From positions 2,604,001 to 2,668,000 of the forward strand of contig NZ_CP040812.1 in the NCBI RefSeq assembly GCF_006159205.1: 64,000 nt of DNA, read 5' to 3'. Source of the DNA: Antarcticibacterium flavum. GTDB taxonomy: Bacteria; Bacteroidota; Bacteroidia; Flavobacteriales; Flavobacteriaceae. A model generated the notes under the pieces. It was not told the DNA's origin. It did not search any database and was given only the letters and a program-made list of their open reading frames with translations. Both the position numbers and the translations under genes were made by a program. Within the stretch, counting starts at the first letter, position 1. Each line of letters opens with the position of its first letter. Shown here piece by piece: positions 35,098 to 43,958 of this stretch.

Positions 35098-36426
35098 TTA
35101 AAATGCGCCACGCATTTTGGCAAAGGTCCAGTCAAATACAGAAAGATCTGCACCAACGGTCTCTTCTCCATCATTAATGGCGGTTGCAAAATTTGCAGTA
35201 TCGGCTTTTAACGTGGTACTTGTGGTAGTGTCGTTGAAAATATCGGCAACATTTGATACCCCTTCAGGAAGAACAATTTCCCAGGCATCAAACACAAGGC
35301 TGCCGCTATTGTAGTTTCCTGCAGATCCTGCATCATCAAGTTCCACATCCTGTGCGGGACCAAAACCTTTGATAAATACGTTTTTTATGGTACCCATGGC
35401 TCCATCCCTAAAGTCGGCTATTTCACCATCTGGAGCAGTTGGATCCCCAATGATCGTAAGTCCATCTATGATGAAAGCGCCTTGTAAAGTTCCCTCCGGG
35501 CCATCTATTTCAAGGGCGTGATCAGAAATATTTCCCTGTATCACAAGGGCATTAGTGATTGTGCCGGAGTAAGCCTGGTCTATATCAAGACCATCATCTC
35601 CACCTGCGAATACCACTATATTGCTGGAATTAACATTACCTCCAAACCATTCAACACCATCATCTACATTTCCAACAATTTCAATATGGTTAATAGTTGT
35701 ACCTCTACCTACGCCTCCAAGGGTAAGGCCATTGATCTCGTTACCCGATCCAATAAGGGCTCCCCCGTGACGTATTGAAACGTACTCAAGAAAACCTGAA
35801 TTATCCTCGGGATCGCTGCCGCCATATCTTCCAAAGTCATCATCGGCCGGGATTCCTTCTATTTGTGAGATCTCAGAATCCCCTTCAAATGAACTTGGTG
35901 CATAGCCCAGGATGATAACACCGCCCCATAGCCCCCTGTCATTCTCGTCCAGGTTTGTGCCGGCCAACTGGCCAATTTGGATATTGTCATTAACTGAAGT
36001 AAAAATTATAGGCTGCTCGGCAGTACCCCTGGCATCTATCATTCCCCCTCTTGCAACGATTAAGGCAGAAGCCAGAGACCCTGTCCCTTCACCTCCTTTA
36101 ATAATGGTTCCCGGTTCTATTGTTAATGTCACTCCATTACCTACTACCACTTTTCCATTCAATTCCCATATCACGTCATTGGTTAAGGTAAGGTCCTGTG
36201 CAATAAGGCCGGCAAGGTCTTCATCTACAACAGCGCCTCCTCCATTGCCTCCACCATCACCAGGACAGGCAGCACACGGCCCGCCGCAATCAACTCCAGT
36301 TTCAAGTCCATTTTGAATACCATCTGTACAGGTGGCAAGTTGCTCAATGCTGGTGTCATCATCACTGTTACAGCTCGTGAAAACTAGAGCTGATAAGGCA
36401 AATGCGGTTAGAATTAATTTTTTCAT
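35098..36426 (-). CDS. Beta-helix surface or periplasmic lipoprotein, receptor partner
   Basis: 442 residues. Lipobox FTSC (Cys19) followed by NSDDD, an acidic pattern seen in surface-exposed Bacteroidetes lipoproteins. Residues 30-60 hold a cysteine motif (CTDGIQNGLETGVDCGG, then CAAC) and a glycine-rich linker. The rest has repeating strands and asparagine/glycine turns typical of a right-handed parallel beta-helix (about 75-400). It is the first gene of the operon with the TonB receptor, so it probably captures or processes the ligand. Enzyme activity cannot be assigned. Confidence 0.82.
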   Translation of the reverse strand: MKKLILTAFALSALVFTSCNSDDDTSIEQLATCTDGIQNGLETGVDCGGPCAACPGDGGGNGGGAVVDEDLAGLIAQDLTLTNDVIWELNGKVVVGNGVTLTIEPGTIIKGGEGTGSLASALIVARGGMIDARGTAEQPIIFTSVNDNIQIGQLAGTNLDENDRGLWGGVIILGYAPSSFEGDSEISQIEGIPADDDFGRYGGSDPEDNSGFLEYVSIRHGGALIGSGNEINGLTLGGVGRGTTINHIEIVGNVDDGVEWFGGNVNSSNIVVFAGGDDGLDIDQAYSGTITNALVIQGNISDHALEIDGPEGTLQGAFIIDGLTIIGDPTAPDGEIADFRDGAMGTIKNVFIKGFGPAQDVELDDAGSAGNYNSGSLVFDAWEIVLPEGVSNVADIFNDTTTSTTLKADTANFATAINDGEETVGADLSVFDWTFAKMRGAF

Positions 36427-36722
36427 ACTTGGTTTACGTTTAAAATTCTATTTTTTGGTTTTTAATACAGGACAAATTAACGGGCTTAATCCCTCCTGAA
36501 GCTTATCTAAACTTTAACCTTGGGTTAAAAGCGGCATCCGGTATGTTATCTTTGGGTTTAGAAATAGGGGTTTTTAACCGGGGGTGGAAAAGGGGCGTAC
36601 CCCCGTGAAATGAGGAAAACCATTGAAGTCAGAGGAATACGAAGGAGAAGGCAGTAGGTCGTTTGTTAACCCAGTGTTACTTCCTGTACAGGTGCTTAAG
36701 GTGAAATCCCCAATTTTATATA
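36427..36722. promoter_or_regulatory. Divergent regulatory region with palindrome, lipoprotein gene versus phoB
   Basis: The intergenic region has no gene. It contains the perfect inverted repeat TTTAACC-TTG-GGTTAAA at 36513-36529, a position suited to control the lipoprotein-receptor operon. Further TTAAC half-sites lie near 36575 and 36668. Whether PhoB or another factor binds is unknown. Confidence 0.5.
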
Positions 36723-36730
36723 TACATTTG
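36723..36730 (+). promoter_or_regulatory. -7 promoter element of phoB-phoR
   Basis: TACATTTG matches TAnnTTTG, 24 bp before the phoB ATG at 36755. Confidence 0.6.
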
Positions 36731-36754
36731 TGTAAGTTAGTTTACAATGTTCCT

Positions 36755-37437
36755 ATGAAGAAAAAAGACATTTTGATCCTTCTGGTAGATGATGAGCCAG
36801 ATATCCTGGAGATCGTAAGTTACAATCTTACTGCTGAAGGTTACAAAGTAATCACGGCCGAGAACGGTAGCAGAGCGGTCCAGCTTGCCAAAAAGAAAAA
36901 GCCCCACCTTATCATCCTGGATGTAATGATGCCAGAGATGGATGGGATTGAGGCCTGTGAACAAATAAGGAAAATGCCCGAATTAAGCGAGACTATCATT
37001 ACCTTCCTTACCGCCCGGGGGAGGATTACTCCCAAATGGCAGGATTTGATGCGGGGGCAGATGATTATATTACCAAGCCTATTAAGCCTAAGGTTCTTGT
37101 AAGCAAAGTTAAAGCCCTGCTTAGAAGATTTCGCGATAATACCGACAGTTCAAATATTGTAACTATAGGGGATCTTGTGATCAACCGTGATGAATATAAG
37201 ATCATAAAGGATGATGAGGAAATTGTCCTGCCAAGAAAGGAGTTTGAACTGCTCTCCCTGCTTGCCTCAAAACCCGGAAAAGTATTTAAAAGAGAAGAGA
37301 TCCTTGATAACGTGTGGGGAAATGAAGTGGTTGTTGGTGGTAGGACCATAGATGTACATATTAGAAAACTACGCGAAAAAATTGGGGATGACAGCTTTAA
37401 AACCGTGAAAGGTGTAGGATATAAGTTTGTGGAATAA
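36755..37437 (+). pseudogene. PhoB-type response regulator, frameshifted as given
   Basis: The receiver domain starts at ATG 36755 (MKKKDILILLVDDEP) with phospho-acceptor Asp56 in ILDVMMPEMDG. At 37017-37021 a run of five G breaks the frame: one more G would restore TARGEDYSQMAGFDAG and join the receiver to KPIKPKVL and the OmpR/PhoB winged helix (about residues 130-227, ending VKGVGYKFVE). So it is a full-length PhoB/OmpR regulator in two frames, from a sequencing error in a G-run or a real mutation. The downstream kinase overlaps its stop codon, which would be odd for a dead gene. Confidence 0.88.
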
Positions 37438-38513
37438 TGCCAAATTTTAAAAGATCATACAAGTTTGCTATAAAGACTTCTTTGTTCATAACCGTACTGT
37501 TAACGCTCCTGGTGAGCGTTTTTTTGTGGATGAGATATGAGTTTGAATGGGAGCCGGTTGCTGTATTTGGGTTAATTTCTTACATGTTCTCCTTCTTTAT
37601 CATTCAATACAGGGTAGAGCACTTTATATACAAAAGGGTTAAAAAGATTTATGATAATGTAACCTTGCTGGATGCGAGCACTCTGCGGCCCAACCAGATC
37701 ACTACAGATATGGCAACCCTTACCCGGGAGGTGGAAAAGTTTGCTGAAGATAAAAAACTTGAAATTGAGACCCTAAAAGTTAGGGAGACCTATCGTAAGG
37801 AATTTATGGGGAACGTCTCACATGAGCTTAAAACCCCATTGTTCACAGTGCAGGGTTATATCCTAACATTGCTGGATGGTGCTCTCAAGGACAAATCTGT
37901 GAGAAAAAAATATTTACAACGGGCCAATAAAGGGGTGGAAAGGCTTATTTATATAGTGAAGGACCTGGATATGATCACCAAACTGGAAACAGGAGATCTC
38001 CACCTGGTGATGGAGAACTTTAATGTGGTAGAGGTTATACAAAACTCCTTCGACCTCCTTGAAATGAAAGCTGCCAAAAAAGATATTACCCTCACTTTTG
38101 ATATGGATTATGAAAAACCAATTTGGGTGTATGCAGACAGGGAGCGTATACAGCAGGTAATCACAAATCTGGTTGTGAATTCCATTAAATATGGTAAAAA
38201 GGGCGGGACTACAGAGATTAGTATTGAGAACCTTATCAAGAATAAAGTGATCGTAAGGGTTACAGATAACGGGGAGGGAATTGAAAAAACACATATTCCC
38301 CGGCTTTTTGAAAGATTTTTCAGGATAGATAAAAGCGGTTCAAGAAAAGAGGGAGGCTCCGGGCTGGGGCTTTCTATTGTAAAGCACATTATTGAGGCCC
38401 ATAATGAAAAGATCTATGTGGAGAGTGTTTTTGGTGTAGGGAGTGAATTCTCATTCACTCTGGAAAAGAGCAAAAGCAGCCTTAAAGGAACTAAGGCCGT
38501 TAAGACCCAGTAA
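37437..38513 (+). CDS. PhoR-type sensor histidine kinase
   Basis: 358 residues. Two membrane helices close together (about 12-30 and 37-56) leave almost no periplasmic sensor, as in PhoR. There is no clear HAMP. The HisKA phospho-acceptor is His129 in NVSHELKTP, and the ATPase domain has VTDNGEGIEK and GGSGLGLSIVKHI. It overlaps the phoB stop by one base (TAATG). Phosphate sensing is inferred from similarity to PhoR. The last 63 bp overlap the convergent glycosyltransferase gene. Confidence 0.92.
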   Translation: MPNFKRSYKFAIKTSLFITVLLTLLVSVFLWMRYEFEWEPVAVFGLISYMFSFFIIQYRVEHFIYKRVKKIYDNVTLLDASTLRPNQITTDMATLTREVEKFAEDKKLEIETLKVRETYRKEFMGNVSHELKTPLFTVQGYILTLLDGALKDKSVRKKYLQRANKGVERLIYIVKDLDMITKLETGDLHLVMENFNVVEVIQNSFDLLEMKAAKKDITLTFDMDYEKPIWVYADRERIQQVITNLVVNSIKYGKKGGTTEISIENLIKNKVIVRVTDNGEGIEKTHIPRLFERFFRIDKSGSRKEGGSGLGLSIVKHIIEAHNEKIYVESVFGVGSEFSFTLEKSKSSLKGTKAVKTQ

Positions 38514-39506
38514 GCCCTTGTAATTCTTTGATTCCAGGTATTTCTCAACAGTGAATTCCTTTTGTTTACAGCTCCCGGCAAGATGGTTTTCTTCCAGCCG
38601 TTTCGCCAGGTACTCCTGCTCAAATTGTCCGGGCGTAGGGATAACAAAGAGCTTCTTTTCGAGCTTTGCAAGATCCATTAGACTTGTATATCCGGGCCTG
38701 CAAATCACATACAGGCTTTGGTTGATCACCTTCTCCAGCTCTATGGTAGTCATAAAATTATAAATACGAATATTATTTTGTTGTCGCATGCTCTGTTCCT
38801 TTTCAATTATCCCTCTTACCATAATAATGCTTCCCTTAAGGTCATTTAATTCGGTTAAAAGTTTTTTTTCCAGCAAGCTGCGTTGGGGTTCGGGGCCAGA
38901 GAGTATTAAAGCCAGGTCGTAAACAGGTTCCAGATCCAACTTTTCAAAACGGCTTAAAACCCCAAGATAGCGTACGGGAAAATCAACTGAAGTGTGACCC
39001 ATTCTTCCACTCAGGGAAGGTTCTTCAGCAACATCGGGTACCCAGCATTCATCAAATTTTTTTATATAATTCTGCTGAATTTTACTGCTGAAGAAAGTGG
39101 CAAGCCCAGATAGTACTTTTATTTGATGGGTAATGAATACTGAAGGTACTTCGACCGATCTTACTCCCCATCTGTTATCTGAAATTATTCCTGAAATCCC
39201 GGCTGTTCTTACCAGTTTCTCTGTAGCAGCTTTTTCAGCCTTAATTGTCCTGAGGATATGAGGGGTCTTCAAGAGGAGTTTCCAGGGGAAAAAGAAGCTA
39301 CTACGGGAATAGGTAATATCATAGGAAGGGAGTCCATGCCTTTCGAGTAAGGGAAATTCCTTTTCCAGCAGCCGCAAAGCTTCCCCGTCTGATGCCAGTA
39401 CAGGTGTAAATCCATTTTCCTGAAGTTCCCTTATAATTGGAATACAGCGCGTTGCGTGGCCCAGGCCCCAATTGAGAGGGGCAACCAGAATTTTTTTTTC
39501 ATGCAT
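38451..39506 (-). CDS. Glycosyltransferase, GT28/MGDG-synthase-like fold
   Basis: 351 residues from the ATG giving MHEKKILVAPLNWGLGHATRC; an upstream TTG would add only two residues. The N-terminal GLGHATR loop and the C-terminal CRPGYTSLMDLAKLEKKLFVIP segment, with the donor-binding proline/glycine motif, match the GT-B family of undecaprenyl-linked or glycolipid enzymes. Donor and acceptor are unknown. Its 3' end overlaps phoR by 63 bp on the opposite strand. Confidence 0.85.
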   Translation of the reverse strand: MHEKKILVAPLNWGLGHATRCIPIIRELQENGFTPVLASDGEALRLLEKEFPLLERHGLPSYDITYSRSSFFFPWKLLLKTPHILRTIKAEKAATEKLVRTAGISGIISDNRWGVRSVEVPSVFITHQIKVLSGLATFFSSKIQQNYIKKFDECWVPDVAEEPSLSGRMGHTSVDFPVRYLGVLSRFEKLDLEPVYDLALILSGPEPQRSLLEKKLLTELNDLKGSIIMVRGIIEKEQSMRQQNNIRIYNFMTTIELEKVINQSLYVICRPGYTSLMDLAKLEKKLFVIPTPGQFEQEYLAKRLEENHLAGSCKQKEFTVEKYLESKNYKGLLGLNGLSSFKAAFALFQSE

Positions 39507-39509
39507 ACA

Positions 39510-39517
39510 CAAATATA
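39510..39517 (-). promoter_or_regulatory. -7 promoter element very close to a start codon
   Basis: The minus strand reads TATATTTG, ending only 3 bp before the glycosyltransferase ATG. If functional, the transcript would begin at or near the start codon. Confidence 0.4.
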
Positions 39518-39612
39518 ATCTAAGGTCGCAGTAGACCGCATAAAAACCAATTTACAGGTTTTTGTCCCAGTCTATCCTATTTTATTTAATTTTACCGCAA
39601 ATTGTCAAGAGC

Positions 39613-40287
39613 GTGGGGAGTAAGAATAAATTAAAAAGGTTCAGGGAAAACGAGAGTTTTCAAAATGTCGTCCAACCCTCCAGGGAGGAAATCACACAGG
39701 GCAATTTCAGCCTGAAAGGAAACTGGAATAAAGATTTCTTTAAAAATGAATTCCCAATAGTCCTTGAACTTGGTTGTGGAAAAGGGGAATACAGTGTGGC
39801 ACTCGCACAGGCGAACCCCGGCAAGAATTTCCTTGGGATCGATATTAAAGGAGCGAGATTTTGGAGAGGTGCAAAAACGGCTCTTGAGGAAGATTTGGAT
39901 AATGTGGGATTCATGCGTACGCAAATAGAGCTTATCGATCTTTTATTTGAGGAAAATGAAATTGATGAAATATGGATCACCTTTCCAGACCCTCAAATTA
40001 AATATAAACGAACCAAGCACAGGCTAACAAATTCGCAGTTCCTGCAAAAGTATAAGCACGTGCTTAAACCGGGGGGGATGGTGAATTTAAAGACAGACAG
40101 TGAATTCATGCACGGTTATACCCTGGGGCTATTGCACGGCGAAGGCCATGAGATCATACAGGCCAACCACGACGTTTATAAGAACGAATATTCTCCCAAA
40201 GACGTCACCGGGATACAGACTTTCTATGAAAAACAGTACCTTGAACAGGGAAAACCTATAACCTACATCCAATTTAAGATCAAATAG
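39613..40287 (+). CDS. trmB: tRNA (guanine-N7-)-methyltransferase
   Basis: 224 residues from the GTG start giving MGSKNKLKRFREN, the usual flavobacterial N-terminus; an upstream TTG is rejected. The SAM motif is VLELGCGKGEYSVALA and the catalytic region IWITFPDPQIKYKRTKHRL. It methylates G46 of tRNA. It is 4 bp upstream of the LysE-type exporter gene and probably co-transcribed. Confidence 0.95.
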   Translation: MGSKNKLKRFRENESFQNVVQPSREEITQGNFSLKGNWNKDFFKNEFPIVLELGCGKGEYSVALAQANPGKNFLGIDIKGARFWRGAKTALEEDLDNVGFMRTQIELIDLLFEENEIDEIWITFPDPQIKYKRTKHRLTNSQFLQKYKHVLKPGGMVNLKTDSEFMHGYTLGLLHGEGHEIIQANHDVYKNEYSPKDVTGIQTFYEKQYLEQGKPITYIQFKIK

Positions 40288-40291
40288 CACA

Positions 40292-40915
40292 TTGGAGGAA
40301 ACAAAAATTTTCCTTATTACCTACGTCGCGGCCCTTATTGGGGTGGTGCCCCCGGGTCTGGTCAATATGACCGTGGCCAAGACTTGTGTGGAGCATGGAA
40401 AAAGGAATGGGCTTTATGTGGCAATTGGGGCCTCTATAGTAGTTTTCTTCCAGGCGCTGGTTGCAGTGCTGCTGGCCAAATATATCTTCGATAACCCATA
40501 TGTGCGCAATATTCTCCTGCGGGCAGGCCTGGTTATCTTTGTAATCCTTGGAATTTACTTCTTTATAAAGGCAAGGCAGGATCGCGGGATCGTGGAAGGT
40601 TCTACAAAGGCAAACAAGCACAGTATTTTAAAAGGGATGATCATTGCCGTACTCAATGTTTTTCCCATTCCCTATTTTGTCGCTCTTGGAGCTGCTCTTA
40701 ATGTTGGAGGTGCAGTATCCTATGACGTTTCAATCATCATAACCTTCGTTTTTGCGGCCTCCCTTGGATCATTTACAACTCTTTATTTTTATGTGCTCTC
40801 CTTTGACAGGATAGAGGATAAGTCGGCAATGTTTGCCAAATATTCCAATTATTTTATGGCAGCACTTATGCTGGTGCTGGTAATTATCACGCTGCTGCGA
40901 ATATTCTATTATTGA
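40292..40915 (+). CDS. LysE-family amino-acid exporter
   Basis: 207 residues with six membrane helices and the family motif GVVPPGLVNMTVAKT near the N-terminus. The start is a TTG (MEETKIFLIT); no suitable ATG is nearby. LysE members export lysine, arginine, threonine or homoserine lactones; the substrate here is unknown. It lies between trmB and an alkyltransferase-like gene with 4- and 1-bp gaps, so the three are one operon. Confidence 0.87.
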   Translation: MEETKIFLITYVAALIGVVPPGLVNMTVAKTCVEHGKRNGLYVAIGASIVVFFQALVAVLLAKYIFDNPYVRNILLRAGLVIFVILGIYFFIKARQDRGIVEGSTKANKHSILKGMIIAVLNVFPIPYFVALGAALNVGGAVSYDVSIIITFVFAASLGSFTTLYFYVLSFDRIEDKSAMFAKYSNYFMAALMLVLVIITLLRIFYY

Positions 40916-40916
40916 T

Positions 40917-41258
40917 ATGGCAACCGGAGACGATAATTTTTTTGAAAAGGTTTACCGGGTTGTACGACAAATACCACGGGGGCGAGTTACCTCCTATGGT
41001 GCAATTGCCAGGTACCTGGGTGCTGCCGGTAGTGCACGCATGGTTGGATGGGCCCTGAACAGCTCTCATTCCCGGGAAGATGTGCCCGCTCAAAGGGTAG
41101 TGAACAGGATGGGAATGCTCACGGGAAAACATCATTTTAGCGGTACCAATGCGATGCAGCAATTGCTCGAGGCAGAGGGAGTGAAGATAAAGGAGAACAA
41201 GGTTGTGGGGTTTGAAAAGCTTTTTTGGGACCCGGCAGAGGAATTACGGGAATTGTAG
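40917..41258 (+). CDS. Alkyltransferase-like (ATL/MGMT family) DNA repair protein
   Basis: 113 residues, the C-terminal DNA-binding domain of MGMT only. RVTSYGAIARYLG and ARMVGWALNSS match the family. The active site PCHRV of the methyltransferase is PAQRV here, without the acceptor cysteine, so it cannot take an alkyl group. ATL proteins bind alkylated guanine and hand it to nucleotide excision repair; this role is inferred from family knowledge. Confidence 0.88.
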   Translation: MATGDDNFFEKVYRVVRQIPRGRVTSYGAIARYLGAAGSARMVGWALNSSHSREDVPAQRVVNRMGMLTGKHHFSGTNAMQQLLEAEGVKIKENKVVGFEKLFWDPAEELREL

Positions 41259-41338
41259 GCCGGAATATGTGAAATAAATCGGGTTGTTACGAGGGTATCA
41301 ATTATAAATAAATCCTTCGTTTTCTTGACATTTACACC

Positions 41339-41346
41339 TATATTTG
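41339..41346 (+). promoter_or_regulatory. -7 promoter element of the mrp operon
   Basis: TATATTTG matches TAnnTTTG. The mRNA would have a leader of about 125 nt before the mrp ATG. Confidence 0.55.
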
Positions 41347-41477
41347 CATTTTAGAATCAGTCTATATAAGAAGCTGGATCTTAATTAATTCGCACCGGGA
41401 GAGTCGGTTTTAATTTGTCCTTACCTGGATGATTTCTTCTGAGGATTACCGGAGCAGTATTTGAAAAAAGCTATTCA

Positions 41478-42611
41478 ATGAAATTAAACAGAAAAGATAT
41501 ACTGAATGCGCTGGAGACTATAACTGTTTCTGGAGAAGGAAAGAATATGGTTGAGAGTGGCGCGGTTCAAAATGTAATGACATTTGGAGACGAAGTAGTA
41601 GTAGATCTTGTACTATCAACTCCAGCCTTACATATCAAGAAAAGAGCTGAGGTAGATATTCTTAAGACCATTCACGAGAAGGTATACGAAAAAGCAAAAG
41701 TTAAAGTAAATATTAAAGTTGAAAGCAGTAGCGCGAAGCCGGAGATCAAAGGAAAAGCAATTCCCGGTATAAGCAATATCATCGCAGTTGCCTCTGGTAA
41801 AGGGGGGGTAGGTAAATCTACCGTAACTGCCAACCTTGCAGTATCGCTTGCAAAAATGGGCTTTAAAGTAGGGTTGCTGGATGCCGATATTTATGGGCCT
41901 TCCATGCCAATGATGTTTGATGTTGAGGTAGAGCGACCACTATCTGTAAACGTAGATGGAAAATCCAAAATGAAGCCTGTTGAGAATTACGGTGTGAAGA
42001 TGCTTTCTATAGGATTCTTTACCAAACCAAGCCAGGCAGTTGTTTGGAGAGGGCCAATGGCTTCCAAAGCCCTTAACCAAATGATCTTTGACGCAGCCTG
42101 GGGAGAGCTTGACTTTATGTTGATTGACCTGCCTCCGGGAACAGGGGATATTCACCTTTCGATTATGCAATCCCTGCCAATCACAGGAGCTGTGATCGTG
42201 AGTACACCCCAAAAGATCTCCCTGGCAGATGCTAAAAGAGGTGTCGATATGTTCCAGCAGGAGAGTATCAATGTTCCTGTTTTAGGGATCATAGAGAATA
42301 TGGCATATTTTACCCCGGCTGAATTACCTGATAATAAATACTACATTTTTGGACAGGAAGGTGCCAAAAGGCTTTCTGAAGACCTGGGAGTACCATTCCT
42401 TGGAGAGTTGCCACTGGTTCAAAGTATTCGGGAAGCCGGGGACATTGGAAGACCTGCTGCCCTGCAGGTTGGTACGCCATTGGAAAGCGCTTTTGAAAAG
42501 CTTACTCAAAATGTGGTACAGGAAACAGTGAACAGAAATAAGAGCCTACCTCCAACAGAAGCTATAAAGATTACGACCATGGCGGGGTGCAGTGCTGTAA
42601 AAACCAAATAG
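41478..42611 (+). CDS. Mrp/ApbC-type iron-sulfur carrier ATPase
   Basis: 377 residues. An N-terminal DUF59/MIP18-type domain (about 1-90) precedes the P-loop ATPase with ASGKGGVGKSTVTANLA, LLDADIYGPS and DLPPGTGD. The family carries Fe-S clusters to target proteins. The following NifU-type gene starts at the next base after its stop, supporting joint Fe-S cluster assembly. Reductase and ferredoxin genes also follow. Confidence 0.95.
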   Translation: MKLNRKDILNALETITVSGEGKNMVESGAVQNVMTFGDEVVVDLVLSTPALHIKKRAEVDILKTIHEKVYEKAKVKVNIKVESSSAKPEIKGKAIPGISNIIAVASGKGGVGKSTVTANLAVSLAKMGFKVGLLDADIYGPSMPMMFDVEVERPLSVNVDGKSKMKPVENYGVKMLSIGFFTKPSQAVVWRGPMASKALNQMIFDAAWGELDFMLIDLPPGTGDIHLSIMQSLPITGAVIVSTPQKISLADAKRGVDMFQQESINVPVLGIIENMAYFTPAELPDNKYYIFGQEGAKRLSEDLGVPFLGELPLVQSIREAGDIGRPAALQVGTPLESAFEKLTQNVVQETVNRNKSLPPTEAIKITTMAGCSAVKTK

Positions 42612-42851
42612 ATGACAACAGAAGAGATAAGATTGAATGTTGAAAGAGCCCTTGATGAGATAAGGCCTTTTTTACAAAGTGACGGTGGGGATATTTCCCT
42701 TGTCTCTATTGAGGATGACCGGCTGGTCAAAGTACAGTTGCTTGGCGCCTGTGTAGGATGTCATGTGAATACCATGACCCTTAAATCTGGCGTGGAAATG
42801 ACAATTAAAAAATATGTACCACAAATCGAAGAGGTGGTGAATATAGCCTAG
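42612..42851 (+). CDS. NifU-like iron-sulfur scaffold (C-terminal domain)
   Basis: 79 residues, a free-standing NifU C-terminal domain. The cluster-binding C-x-x-C is in GACVGCHVNTMTLKSGVE. It transiently holds Fe-S clusters for delivery. It starts immediately after mrp with no gap, so it is translated from the same message. The small size is normal for this class. Confidence 0.94.
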   Translation: MTTEEIRLNVERALDEIRPFLQSDGGDISLVSIEDDRLVKVQLLGACVGCHVNTMTLKSGVEMTIKKYVPQIEEVVNIA

Positions 42852-42892
42852 GCACTCTTCTTGCTTAGTCTCAAATATTAAGTGATAAAAGA

Positions 42893-43954
42893 ATGATCAA
42901 AACAGATATAATAATTATAGGCGCGGGGCCTACCGGCCTTTTCGCTGTCTTTGAAGCAGGATTATTAAAATTAAAATGTCATCTTATTGACGCCTTACCG
43001 CAGCCGGGAGGACAGTGTTCTGAGATCTATCCAAAAAAACCTATTTACGATATCCCGGGCTTCCCTGAAGTCCTTGCAGGGGACCTTGTAAAGAACCTTA
43101 TGGAGCAAATCAAGCCTTTTGATCCCGGGTTTACTTTAGGAGAAAGGGCAGAGACTCTTGAGAAACTGAATGATGGCAGTTTTATTGTTACCACTTCCAG
43201 GGGAACTAAACATCATGCTCCAATTGTGGTAATCGCAGGGGGCCTTGGAAGTTTTGAGCCCAGAAAACCACCTATTCCCGTAATTGGAGAATATGAGGAT
43301 AAAGGCGTGGAGTATATTATTCGGGATCCAGAAGTTTACCGCGATAAGCGGGTGGTGATTGCCGGCGGAGGAGATTCTGCCCTGGACTGGTCTATATTTC
43401 TGGCCGATGTTGCCAGCGAGGTTTCCCTTGTTCACAGAAGAAAAGATTTTAGAGGTGCCCTGGATTCAGTAGAAAAAGTGGAGGAGCTCTCCAAAATTGG
43501 CAAGATCAACCTTATTACTGAAGCAGAGGTAGTAGACCTTAAAGGTGAGGGTAATCTTGATTCGGTTGTTATTAGGCATAAAGGCCAGGCGAGCGATGAG
43601 GAAGTGAAGGTAACAGATCATTTTATTCCGTTATTTGGGCTTTCCCCTAAACTTGGGCCTATAGGCGACTGGGGGCTGGAGATAGAGAAGAACGCCATTA
43701 AAGTTGATAATACCTACGATTATCAAACCAACATTCCCGGCGTATATGCCATTGGTGATGTCAATACCTATCCAGGCAAATTAAAATTGATTCTTTGTGG
43801 TTTCCACGAGGCAGCTATAATGTGCCAGAGTGCCTATCAGCGTATTTTTCCTGATAAGAAGTATGTAATGAAGTATACCACTGTGAGTGGAGTTGACGGT
43901 TTTGACGGATCCCGTAAGGAGGCCAAAAGAGAAGTTGTAAAAAGTATAAATTGA
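42893..43954 (+). CDS. Ferredoxin--NADP reductase, thioredoxin reductase-like type
   Basis: 353 residues. FAD-binding IIGAGPTGLFAVFEAG, the LPQPGGQCSEIYPKKPIYDI segment typical of YumC-type FNR, and the NADPH-binding VIAGGGDSALDW are present. The redox C-x-x-C of thioredoxin reductase is missing, so it is the ferredoxin reductase type. The next gene codes a 2Fe-2S ferredoxin, a likely partner. A strong hairpin lies between them. Confidence 0.93.
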   Translation: MIKTDIIIIGAGPTGLFAVFEAGLLKLKCHLIDALPQPGGQCSEIYPKKPIYDIPGFPEVLAGDLVKNLMEQIKPFDPGFTLGERAETLEKLNDGSFIVTTSRGTKHHAPIVVIAGGLGSFEPRKPPIPVIGEYEDKGVEYIIRDPEVYRDKRVVIAGGGDSALDWSIFLADVASEVSLVHRRKDFRGALDSVEKVEELSKIGKINLITEAEVVDLKGEGNLDSVVIRHKGQASDEEVKVTDHFIPLFGLSPKLGPIGDWGLEIEKNAIKVDNTYDYQTNIPGVYAIGDVNTYPGKLKLILCGFHEAAIMCQSAYQRIFPDKKYVMKYTTVSGVDGFDGSRKEAKREVVKSIN

Positions 43955-43958
43955 GAAC

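Noticed and set aside
36623..36754. Long N-terminal extension of the PhoB frame
   Set aside because: The extension has no receiver similarity and includes the -7 promoter box; the ATG at 36755 gives a normal start.
36755..37437. Programmed frameshift in phoB
   Set aside because: No stimulatory structure or heptamer of a known type is visible, and family members lack such control; mutation or read error is simpler.
41347..41477. Riboswitch in the mrp leader
   Set aside because: The leader is about 125 nt, but no known riboswitch core could be recognised.
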